Shown here piece after piece: positions 9,076 to 16,543 of a DNA stretch of 64,000 nucleotides. Where the stretch lies: NCBI GenBank assembly GCA_035304345.1, contig DATGQE010000025.1, positions 51,195-115,194 of the forward strand. Direction: 5' to 3'. Each line of letters opens with the position of its first letter. Position 1 is the first letter of the stretch. The position numbers and the translations under genes were made by a program. The stretch is from IDS-8 sp035304345. GTDB lineage: Bacteria > Pseudomonadota > Gammaproteobacteria > Steroidobacterales > Woeseiaceae. The notes beneath the pieces are model-generated. The model searched no databases, was not told the DNA's origin, and saw only the letters and a list, made by a program, of their open reading frames with translations.

Positions 9076-10014
9076 ATGAAGTTCAAGGACTACTACGAGG
9101 TGCTGGGCGTCGACCGCAACGCCTCACAGGACGACATCAAGCGAGCCTACCGGCGGCTCGCGCGCAAGTACCATCCGGACGTCAGCAAGGAGCCGGATGC
9201 CGAAGCGCGCTTCAAGGAAGTGCGCGAAGCCTACGAGGTCCTCAAGGACCCGGAGAAGCGCGCCGCCTACGACCAGTTCGGCGAGAACTGGAAAGCGGGC
9301 CAGGATTTCGAGCCGCCGCCGGGGTGGCAGGCACGGCCGGGTTTCACGGGCGCAGAGGGCTTCGCGGCCGGCGACTTCAGCGACTTCTTCGAGACGCTGT
9401 TCGGCGGCGCACGCGGCGGCGGTTTCACGTTCCGCACCGGCGGACGCATGCGCGGCGAGGACGTGAGCGCGACGATCCGGATCCCGATCGAGGACGCGTA
9501 TCACGGCGCCACGCGCACGGTGACGCTCGAGATGCCGGAGCTCGACGCCGCCGGCCGGCCGGTACGCCGCCGCCGGACCCTCAACGTGAAGATCCCGAAG
9601 GGCATCACCGCGGGCAGGCGCATCCGGCTCGAGCGGCAGGGCGGCCCCGGCTTCGGCGGCGGACCCCCGGGCGACCTGTACCTCACGGTGGAGTTCGAGC
9701 CGCACCCGGTCTATCGCGCGCAGGGCTCCGACATCTGGGTCGAGCTGCCGGTGACGCCGTGGGAAGTGGCGCTCGGCCGCAAGGTGAAGGTACCGACGCT
9801 CGCCGGCACCGTGGACCTCAAGATCCCGCCGGGCTCCGGCTCGGGCAAGACGCTCAGGCTGCGCGGCCGCGGCCTGCCGGGCACGCCGCCAGGAGACCAG
9901 TACGTCGAGCTGAAGGTCGTCGTGCCGCCGGCGACGGACGCCGGGCTGCGCGAGCTGTACGAGAAGCTCGAGCGCGAGCATGACGTCAACCCGCGTGCAA
10001 AGCTCGGAGTCTGA
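9076..10014 (+). CDS. cbpA: CbpA-type DnaJ co-chaperone (curved-DNA-binding protein)
   Basis: A J domain occupies residues 5-69 with the HPD motif at 33-35, the element that stimulates DnaK ATP hydrolysis. A Gly/Phe-rich linker follows (around GGARGGGFTF), then two C-terminal beta-sandwich substrate domains containing KIPKGITAGRRIRLERQG and GSGSGKTLRLRGRGLPG. The Cys-rich zinc finger of true DnaJ is absent, which is the class B/CbpA arrangement. The 312-aa length is usual. It is followed after 2 bases by the CbpM-like gene, the classical pairing in which CbpM inhibits CbpA. Confidence 0.93.
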   Translation: MKFKDYYEVLGVDRNASQDDIKRAYRRLARKYHPDVSKEPDAEARFKEVREAYEVLKDPEKRAAYDQFGENWKAGQDFEPPPGWQARPGFTGAEGFAAGDFSDFFETLFGGARGGGFTFRTGGRMRGEDVSATIRIPIEDAYHGATRTVTLEMPELDAAGRPVRRRRTLNVKIPKGITAGRRIRLERQGGPGFGGGPPGDLYLTVEFEPHPVYRAQGSDIWVELPVTPWEVALGRKVKVPTLAGTVDLKIPPGSGSGKTLRLRGRGLPGTPPGDQYVELKVVVPPATDAGLRELYEKLEREHDVNPRAKLGV

Positions 10015-10016
10015 CG

Positions 10017-10313
10017 ATGAACGAGCGGATACAGGACGAGCTCTCCGGTGTCGTGCTCGACGAGCGCGTGACGTTCACGCTGTCCGAGTTCTGCCTCGCC
10101 TGCGGCGTGCAACGCGAGCTCGTCATCGAGATGGTCGAGGAAGGAGTGATCGAGCCCGCCGGTCGTGACGAGTCCGGCTGGATCTTCTACGGCGCATCCG
10201 TCGTGCGCGCGCGCACCGCGCTGCGCCTCGTGCGCGACCTCGAGGTCAACTGGCCCGGCGCGGCGCTGGCGCTCGACCTGCTCGAAGAGCTCGGCAGGCT
10301 GCACGGTCGTTAG
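10017..10313 (+). CDS. cbpM: CbpM-like chaperone modulator
   Basis: The 98-aa protein resembles CbpM: a helix-turn-helix, MerR-like N-terminal part (FTLSEFCLACGVQRELVIEMVEEGVIEP) followed by WIFYGASVVRARTALRLVRDLEVNWPGAALALDLLEEL. CbpM binds the J domain of CbpA and blocks its co-chaperone and DNA-binding activities. The gene starts 2 bases after the cbpA stop, so the pair is almost certainly co-transcribed and translationally coupled. Confidence 0.9.
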   Translation: MNERIQDELSGVVLDERVTFTLSEFCLACGVQRELVIEMVEEGVIEPAGRDESGWIFYGASVVRARTALRLVRDLEVNWPGAALALDLLEELGRLHGR

Positions 10314-10446
10314 GCGCAACGGGCAAGCGCGCCCCGGCAACGGAACCGGGAGCGTGCGCGCCGCGTCTCGCGGCGGTGCTCACCCGGCGTATGCCCGAGG
10401 CGGAAACGGAACGGATGCAGGCAGGAGACTTACGAAAAAAATGGCA

Positions 10447-10522
10447 ACTGCAGGAGCCCGCGTCGATAGCAATGGGTACCGTGAATGATTGGGAGCACTA
10501 TCTCGGAACGGGCTCCTGCAGT
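10447..10522. repeat. Perfect 14-bp inverted repeat with 48-bp spacer
   Basis: ACTGCAGGAGCCCG (10447-10460) is exactly reverse-complemented at 10509-10522. As RNA it could form a long-loop hairpin; as DNA it could be a degenerate mobile-element end pair or REP-like unit. No open frame lies between the arms. Confidence 0.7.
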
Positions 10523-10638
10523 GCACGAAAACGAAGGTGCGCTCAGCACAGGTTGAGCATCACCGGGCGGCGGAGCATGCCGTCAAAACGCAACCGACCT
10601 TCCCTCCCCTGAACCTGAACGTCGATCCCGCCGTCGCG

Positions 10639-10650
10639 AATTGCGCAATT
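10639..10650. promoter_or_regulatory. 12-bp perfect palindrome, possible operator
   Basis: AATTGCGCAATT is self-complementary and sits in an AT-enriched part of the gap. Its form suits a dimeric regulator, but both flanking genes end here, so the site has no obvious promoter partner. Confidence 0.25.
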
Positions 10651-10717
10651 TGTACATCAGGTTTTTTCGTTTCGCAAACGCCAGGCGCGCATTTTTCGCA
10701 CGCCGGGGTGGCGACGC

Positions 10718-12601
10718 TCACCAGGCGATGCCGTAGTCTTCGCCGAAGTCGCTCGCTGCTCCCCACATCGTTCCGTGCTCGCGGTCGAACCAGATCGCGG
10801 TGATCGGACCCGAAGTGCGTTCCGCCGTTTCCACGTCGTAGCCCATCTCGCGCAGCTCCTGCTGCACCCATGAGGGCACGTCCTTGCGCACGACGAGGCG
10901 ACCGGGCTCCGACGTGTGCGCGCCGAACGAGCTCTGCATCTGGTAGCTCGTGATGTTCGCCGCCTCCGCGGCCTCCTGCACGTTCATGCCGAACTCGACC
11001 ACGTTGAGGAAGAACTGCAGCAGGTTCTGGTCCTGCGTGTCCCCGCCCTGCACGGCGAACGAGAGGAATGGCACACCGTCCTTGAGCGCCATGCCGGGCG
11101 TGAGCGTCGCGCGCGGGCGCTTGCCGGGCTCGACGACGTTGAACGGGTTGAGGCGCGGGTCGAGCACGAAGCTCTGCATCCGCTGCGACAGGCCGACGCC
11201 GGTCCTGCCGGCAATGAACGCCGGGATCCAGCCCCCGCTCGGGGTGACCGATACCACCCAGCCGTCCGCGTCGGCCGCCTGGATCGAGGTCGTGCCGGCG
11301 CGAAACGCCTCTTCGCGCGACATGGTACCCGCCTGCTGGAATCCCGCTTCGCCCTGCGCCTCGGCGGGCGGCGGCACGGGCGTCCACTGCTCGAGCAGGT
11401 CGAGCCAGGGATTCTTCTCGTCCTGGTAGGGATACGGATCGCCGGGCTTCACGGTCTCGTCGTTGCGCGTCCAGTCGATCTCCGCGTACCGCGCCGCCGC
11501 GTACTCCTTCGAGAGCAGGCCCTCGATCGGTTCCTCGGGCGGGAAGTACGGATCGCCGTAATAGAAGTCCCGGTCCGCGAACGCGAGGTTCATCGCCTGG
11601 TACAGGGCGTGGATGTAGCGCGCGCTGTTGTAGCCCATGGACCGCAGGTCCGCATTCTCGAGGATGTTGAGCGCCTGCAGCATCACCGGTCCCTGCACCC
11701 AGTGCGTGAGCTTGTACACGTCGATGCCGCGGTAGCGGGTCGTCACCGGCTCCTCGACATAGACCTGCCAGCGGTCGAGGTCCTCGAGCGTGATGAGGCC
11801 GCCCGCCGCCCGGGTGGCGCGCACCAGCTCGCGCGCGATGTCGCCGCGATAGAAGCGGTCGTACGCGGCCATGATCGCCTCCTCGCGGCTCTTTCCCTCC
11901 GCGAGCGCCGCGGCCTCGGCCTCGACGAGCTTGCGCAAGGTGACGAGCAGGTCCCGCTGCCGGAACATCTCGCCGGGATACGGCGCCGCGCGCCCGGTTC
12001 CGCCCTCTTCCCAGTGCGGCAGGAGCACGCGCCGCGAGTCCGGCCACTGGGCGATCGTGTCGCGGTGCCGTTCGATGTTGTCGGCCTGCGCCGCCTCGAT
12101 CGGGTAACCGTCCGCCATCTGCATCGCGGGCTCGAGCACCTCCTCGAGCGACAGCGTGCCGTACCGCGCGAGCATGACCATGAGGCCGCCCGGCGTGCCC
12201 GGCGTCACCGCCGCGAGCGGTCCGTACTCCGGCGGGTACACCATGCCCTTTTCGCGAAAGAACTCGACCGTGGCGCCGCTCGGCGCCACGCCGAGCGCGT
12301 TGATACCGATGACCTTCTGCTCGCGCGGATCGAAGATGAGTGCCTGGGTTTCGCCGCCCCAGCCCAGCGTGTCCCACATCGTCGACGTGGCCGCGAGCAT
12401 CGCGCACGCCGCATCGACGGCGTTGCCGCCGCGCTGGAAGATCATCGCGCCCGCGGTGGCGGCCAGCGGCTTGCCGGTGATGGCGACCCACTGCTTGCCG
12501 TGCAGCACCGGCTTCACCGTCCGCGCCTGTGCGGCGGGCACGAGCGCCAGCGCGGCCGAAATCGTGACGAGGAGAACGTTCCTGATCCTGCGAATGGCCA
12601 T
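10718..12601 (-). CDS. Gamma-glutamyltransferase-family protein (exported Ntn-hydrolase)
   Basis: This 627-aa protein has a signal peptide (cleavage near AQARTV) and the GGT fold. The autoprocessing site is visible as AGTTSIQAADADGWVVS, with Thr437 the predicted new N-terminal nucleophile of the small subunit; PSGGWIPAF follows as the oxyanion and gamma-glutamyl pocket region. The classical enzyme has TTH at this site and this one has TTS, and the family's usual GSSMSP-like segment is altered, so activity on glutathione itself is uncertain; relatives include cephalosporin acylases and other amidases. The ATG at 12601 is preceded by AGAGGTGG. It diverges from mtgA across an 87-bp gap. Confidence 0.88.
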   Translation of the reverse strand: MAIRRIRNVLLVTISAALALVPAAQARTVKPVLHGKQWVAITGKPLAATAGAMIFQRGGNAVDAACAMLAATSTMWDTLGWGGETQALIFDPREQKVIGINALGVAPSGATVEFFREKGMVYPPEYGPLAAVTPGTPGGLMVMLARYGTLSLEEVLEPAMQMADGYPIEAAQADNIERHRDTIAQWPDSRRVLLPHWEEGGTGRAAPYPGEMFRQRDLLVTLRKLVEAEAAALAEGKSREEAIMAAYDRFYRGDIARELVRATRAAGGLITLEDLDRWQVYVEEPVTTRYRGIDVYKLTHWVQGPVMLQALNILENADLRSMGYNSARYIHALYQAMNLAFADRDFYYGDPYFPPEEPIEGLLSKEYAAARYAEIDWTRNDETVKPGDPYPYQDEKNPWLDLLEQWTPVPPPAEAQGEAGFQQAGTMSREEAFRAGTTSIQAADADGWVVSVTPSGGWIPAFIAGRTGVGLSQRMQSFVLDPRLNPFNVVEPGKRPRATLTPGMALKDGVPFLSFAVQGGDTQDQNLLQFFLNVVEFGMNVQEAAEAANITSYQMQSSFGAHTSEPGRLVVRKDVPSWVQQELREMGYDVETAERTSGPITAIWFDREHGTMWGAASDFGEDYGIAW

Positions 12602-12688
12602 GTACCACCTCTCCGGGTGTTGGCGAAGGACGACAGGGTGCAACAAACCGGGGACGATGTGAATGGTGCCGAAAGGTACACTCTCCGG

Positions 12689-13384
12689 ATGCAACGGAGG
12701 AAAGCGGGTCCGCTGCGCCGCCTGTGGCGCGCGGCGGTGATCGTCGTCCTGGCAGCGCTGGTCGCCAGCGTCGCGCTCGTGCTGCCGCTGCGCTGGATCG
12801 CGCCGCCGGTGACCGCGTTCATGCTGCAGGACGACAGCGGCCGCGTGCCGGTCGCTTACGCGTGGACGGACTGGGACGCGCTGGGCGACGCGGCGGCGCT
12901 CGCCGTGGTCGCGGCCGAGGACCAGAAGTTCGCGCAGCACTACGGGTTCGACCTCGCCTCCATCCAGGACTCGGTCATGCGCTACCGGGACGGCGGCTCC
13001 CTGCGCGGCGCCTCGACGATCACGCAGCAGGTCGCGAAGAACCTGTACCTGTGGCCGGGCCGGAGCTTCCTGCGCAAGGGCGTCGAGGCGTGGCTCACCG
13101 TCGTGCTCGAGACGCTGCTGCCGAAGCGGCGCATCCTCGAGATCTACCTGAACGTCGCCGAGCTCGGGCCGGGATTGTACGGCTTCCCGGCCGCGAGCCG
13201 CGAGTACTTCGGCAAGTCGCCGGCGGAGCTCACCGACGCGGAGGCCGCGCTGCTCGCGGCCGTCCTGCCGAACCCCATCGCGCTGCGCGCCGACCGCCCG
13301 TCCGACTACGTGCGAGGGCGGCAGGACTGGATCCTGCGGCACATGCAGCGACTGCGCCGCGAAGGCTGGCTCGCGCTCCTCTGA
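12689..13384 (+). CDS. mtgA: Monofunctional biosynthetic peptidoglycan transglycosylase
   Basis: The 231-aa product has one N-terminal membrane anchor (about 13-35) and a GT51 glycosyltransferase domain. The catalytic motif VVAAEDQKFAQHYGFD places the general-base Glu at 77, and RGASTITQQVAKNLYLWPGRS, KRRILEIYLNVAELG and YFGKSPAELTDAEAALLAAVLPNP are the other GT51 signatures. It polymerises lipid II into glycan strands at the periplasmic face without a transpeptidase domain. Length is typical of MtgA. The ATG at 12689 has only a weak distant GAAAGG; a GTG at 12659 is an alternative. It ends 18 bp from the convergent DUF885 gene. Confidence 0.95.
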   Translation: MQRRKAGPLRRLWRAAVIVVLAALVASVALVLPLRWIAPPVTAFMLQDDSGRVPVAYAWTDWDALGDAAALAVVAAEDQKFAQHYGFDLASIQDSVMRYRDGGSLRGASTITQQVAKNLYLWPGRSFLRKGVEAWLTVVLETLLPKRRILEIYLNVAELGPGLYGFPAASREYFGKSPAELTDAEAALLAAVLPNPIALRADRPSDYVRGRQDWILRHMQRLRREGWLALL

Positions 13385-13402
13385 CGGCCGCGCGACCCGC
13401 CC

Positions 13403-15223
13403 TCAGCCCTGCGACGCGATCCACGCGTCGATCTTCGTCTCCAGGAGATCGAGGGGCAGCGACCCGTCCTTCAGCACCTCCGTGTGGAACGCCTTCACGT
13501 CGAACGCCTCGCCGAGCGCGGCTTCCGCGCGGTTCCGCAGCTCGCGGATCCTGAGCTGCCCGATCTTGTAGGAGAGCGCCTGGCCCGGGATCGCCATGTA
13601 GCGCTCCGTTTCGCTGACGGCACGTGCCTCCTTGACCGCGGAGTTCGCGTACATGTAGTCGAGCACCTGCTCGCGGGTCCAGCCCTTCGCGTGCAGCCCC
13701 GTGTCGACGACCAGCCGGATTGCGCGCCACAGCTCGGCGTTCAACGCGCCGAAGTACTGGTACGGGTCCGTGTACACGCCGAGCTCCTTGCCGAGCGACT
13801 CGGCGTACAGGCCCCAGCCCTCGGTGAACGCGGTGTAGCCGCCGAAACGGCGAAAGTCCGGCAGGTCCTCGAGCTCCTGCTGGATCGAGATCTGGAAGTG
13901 ATGGCCGGGAATCGCCTCGTGCAGGAACAGCGACTCCATCGCCCACTTCGGCCGCGCCTTGATGTCGTAGGTATTGGCAAAGAACACGCCGGGGCGCGAG
14001 CCGTCCGGCGAGCCCCGGCGGTACGAGCCGCCGCTCGCCGAGCGCTCGCGGAAGGGCTCGACGGCGCGCACCTCGAAATCCGTCTTCGGGAAGAGGCTGA
14101 ACAGCTTCGGCGTCAGGCTCGCGATGTGATCCGCCATGTCGCGATAGCCCTGGATGAGCTGGGAAGGCTCGTCGTAGTAGAAGCGCTCCTCCGTGTTGAG
14201 GTACTCGAAGAAGGCCTGCAGGTCCCCTTCGAAGCCGACCTCGTCCATCACGGCCTGCATCTCCTCGTGGATGCGCGCGACCTCGTCCAGGCCGACCTGG
14301 TGGATTTCCTCCGGGGTCAGGCCGGTCGTCGTGCGGCGCCGCACGAGGTAGGCGTACCACTCCGCGCCTCCGGGCAGGGCGCCGAGCCCGTGGGTCTCAC
14401 GGGCGGCCGGCAGGTACTCGTCCCGGATGAAGGCGTGCAGGCGGCGGTACGCGGGGATGATGACCTCCGTGATCTTCGTCCTGTACGCCTCCGTGAGCCG
14501 CTCGCGGTCGGCGGCGCTGAAGTCCTCCGGCATGCTCGAGACGGGGTTCCAGAACGTGCTGTCCTCGGCACGCTCCGCGAACTGGGACTCGAGCTGCGGC
14601 AGGACGCGCTGCATGAGGATCTTCGGCTGCACGATGCCGCGGTCCATGCCGATGCGCATGTTCTCGATTGCCTGGTCCACGATCGCGACGAAATCGTCCG
14701 CGCGCGAGAGGAAGTCTTCGTAATCGTCGACCGTCTTGAACGGGTGAATGCTGCTGCCGCTGCCGAGCTGCACGAAGAAGTTCGGGAGGGAGTAGAACTG
14801 GTCGATCGGCTGGAGGTGGTCCGGGTACTCGAACGCTTCGAGGTCCATCTCGCGATCCCAGCGGAACGTGGCCCAGGTGAGCTTCTCCCGCGCGTTCGCG
14901 AGCTGTTCCGGGTCGATGGCCAGCAGCCGTTCCAGGAACTCGCGCTGGTGCGCGCGATACGCCGCGCGGTACTCGGGGCTCAGCGTGTTCGCCAGCCGGT
15001 CGTTGAAGCGGCCGTCGCCGATCGAGGTGGCGAGCACAGGGTTGAACTCGAGCTCGCGCCGGAAGAACTCGTCCACCAGCGCCGCGAGCCGGGCAGAGGC
15101 GTCGGGGGCCGGTGCGGATGCGGACGGCTGCGCCCGTTCCCCTTCCGCGGGCTGCTCGGGGCCGCCGCAACCGAGAAGCAGGAAAAGCGACACCAGGCCG
15201 CAGATCGTTCGAATGTCTTTCAT
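13403..15223 (-). CDS. DUF885 family lipoprotein (probable zinc carboxypeptidase-like enzyme)
   Basis: The 606-aa product begins with a lipoprotein signal (LFLLLGCGG, predicted lipidated Cys at about residue 19) and a Ser/Ala/Pro linker. The body matches the DUF885 family, with HEAIPGHH at residues 435-442, whose HExxxGH pattern is reminiscent of the zinc site of M32-like carboxypeptidases, and downstream GGYTAFTEGWGLYAESLG containing the probable third ligand Glu. Members are thought to act on peptides in the envelope, but no substrate is established. The start is supported by GGAGGATCC upstream of the ATG. It lies 40 bp downstream of, and on the same strand as, the P1 peptidase gene. Confidence 0.9.
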   Translation of the reverse strand: MKDIRTICGLVSLFLLLGCGGPEQPAEGERAQPSASAPAPDASARLAALVDEFFRRELEFNPVLATSIGDGRFNDRLANTLSPEYRAAYRAHQREFLERLLAIDPEQLANAREKLTWATFRWDREMDLEAFEYPDHLQPIDQFYSLPNFFVQLGSGSSIHPFKTVDDYEDFLSRADDFVAIVDQAIENMRIGMDRGIVQPKILMQRVLPQLESQFAERAEDSTFWNPVSSMPEDFSAADRERLTEAYRTKITEVIIPAYRRLHAFIRDEYLPAARETHGLGALPGGAEWYAYLVRRRTTTGLTPEEIHQVGLDEVARIHEEMQAVMDEVGFEGDLQAFFEYLNTEERFYYDEPSQLIQGYRDMADHIASLTPKLFSLFPKTDFEVRAVEPFRERSASGGSYRRGSPDGSRPGVFFANTYDIKARPKWAMESLFLHEAIPGHHFQISIQQELEDLPDFRRFGGYTAFTEGWGLYAESLGKELGVYTDPYQYFGALNAELWRAIRLVVDTGLHAKGWTREQVLDYMYANSAVKEARAVSETERYMAIPGQALSYKIGQLRIRELRNRAEAALGEAFDVKAFHTEVLKDGSLPLDLLETKIDAWIASQG

Positions 15224-15263
15224 GCGCAGGATCCTCCTGGTCGATGAGCGACCGCCCCGATTC

Positions 15264-16421
15264 TCACGGTCGTTGCAGCCGGTTGTATTCGTCGAGCACG
15301 CGCCGGAGCGCCTCGTGATCGATCGCCACCGCGCGATGCCCGACGTCGCCCGTCATGTCCTCCGCCGCGATCATCGCGTTCACGATCGCTTCCTCGGTCG
15401 CGAGCACGGTGGCATCGAAGAGCGGGCTCATGTCCTCGTTCGCGAGCATGCTGACCCGGGCATCCGGCCCCGCCTGGCCGGCCCCGCGGTTCGCCGTCGA
15501 GAACGCGAGGAAGATGTCGCCGGAGCCGTTGCCTGCCATCCCGCCGACCCGCGCGAGACCGAGCGCCGCGCGCCGCGCGATGCGGTCGAGCTGGTGCGGC
15601 AGGAGCGGCGCGTCGGTGGCGACGACGATGATGATGGACCCGGACTCGTCGCCCGGTGACGCATCGCCGTACGCGCGCGGCGCCTCCAGGTGCCGTCCGA
15701 CGGGCACGCCGGCGATCAGCAGCGTGTCCCTGAGCCCGTAATTCGCCTGCACCAGCACGCCCACGGTGTAGCGTGCCGTCCCGGCGGTAACGACGCGCGA
15801 CGACGTGCCGATGCCGCACTTGAGCTCGTGGCAGATCATGCCGGTGCCGCCGCCGACGTTGCCCTCCGCGACCGGGCCGGAGCGCGCGTTCTCGAGCGCG
15901 GCGAAGACGTGCTCTTTCCGCACGTGAAAGCCGTTGATGTCGTTCAGCCAGCCGTCCCAGGTCTCGGCGACGACCGGCAGCGACCACCAGTACCCGGTCG
16001 CGTCCGGGCCCCCGCGGCGCACCCGCCATTCGATCGTCGCCTGGTGCACGGTGCCGACGCTGTGCGTGTTCGTCAGCATCACCGGCCCTTCGAGGAACCC
16101 GGATTCCGCGAGCCATTCGGTGCCGGTCATCTCGCCGTTGCCGTTGAGCGAGAACCAGCCGGCGAACACGGGGCGCTCGAGGGTTTCCTCGCCGAGCGGC
16201 AGGATCGCCGTCACGCCGGTGCGCACGGCGCGGCCGTCCTCGAGATCCTCGATGATCGTGGCGTGCCCGACGGTCACGCCGGCCACGTCGGTGATGGCAT
16301 TGAGCGGCCCCGTCTCGCCGTCGAACGGGATGCCGAGGTCGCGCGCCCGCGGCTCGCCCGCACCGGCCGCCTGGGCCAGCATGAAGCCGGCCAGCAGCGC
16401 CGGCCATTTCCGGACTTTCAT
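15264..16421 (-). CDS. P1 family (DmpA-type) L-aminopeptidase/D-esterase, exported
   Basis: DmpA/BapA enzymes are self-cleaving Ntn-like hydrolases that remove N-terminal residues, including D- and beta-amino acids. The 385-aa product shows RARDLGIPFDGETGPLNAITDVAGVTVGH, NTHSVGTVHQATIEW, GNVGGGTGMICHELKCGIGTSSR and GSIIIVVATDAPLLPHQL. By analogy with DmpA, autocleavage should fall between Gly261 and Ser262, freeing Ser262 as nucleophile. A signal peptide (AQAAGAGEP) indicates export, unlike cytosolic DmpA. It shares strand and probably transcription with the DUF885 gene and diverges from the 5-oxoprolinase gene, giving a peptide-degradation neighbourhood. Confidence 0.92.
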   Translation of the reverse strand: MKVRKWPALLAGFMLAQAAGAGEPRARDLGIPFDGETGPLNAITDVAGVTVGHATIIEDLEDGRAVRTGVTAILPLGEETLERPVFAGWFSLNGNGEMTGTEWLAESGFLEGPVMLTNTHSVGTVHQATIEWRVRRGGPDATGYWWSLPVVAETWDGWLNDINGFHVRKEHVFAALENARSGPVAEGNVGGGTGMICHELKCGIGTSSRVVTAGTARYTVGVLVQANYGLRDTLLIAGVPVGRHLEAPRAYGDASPGDESGSIIIVVATDAPLLPHQLDRIARRAALGLARVGGMAGNGSGDIFLAFSTANRGAGQAGPDARVSMLANEDMSPLFDATVLATEEAIVNAMIAAEDMTGDVGHRAVAIDHEALRRVLDEYNRLQRP

Positions 16422-16515
16422 TCCCTACCCCGCAGAACGGCCGTCATGAGCGCCGCATCATAACGTCCTCGGCCCCGCTGTCCGAAATCGCGCGTACGCC
16501 GCCGCCGCGGGCCCC

Positions 16516-16521
16516 TACAAT
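16516..16521 (+). promoter_or_regulatory. Candidate -10 element for the 5-oxoprolinase gene
   Basis: TACAAT lies 22 bases upstream of the ATG at 16544. No good -35 hexamer is visible at the expected distance, which is a recurring pattern in this window. Confidence 0.3.
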
Positions 16522-16543
16522 ACCCTGCCTCGAGCACGGACCC

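Larger units (their letters stand above)
10314..10717. other. 404-bp intergenic region between convergent genes
   Basis: No convincing gene is present between the ends of cbpM (plus) and the GGT-like gene (minus). The stretch is distinctly richer in A and T than its flanks, especially 10430-10700. It contains a 14-bp inverted repeat (10447-10522), a 12-bp palindrome (10639-10650) and a TTTTTTCG run near 10663. Confidence 0.6.
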
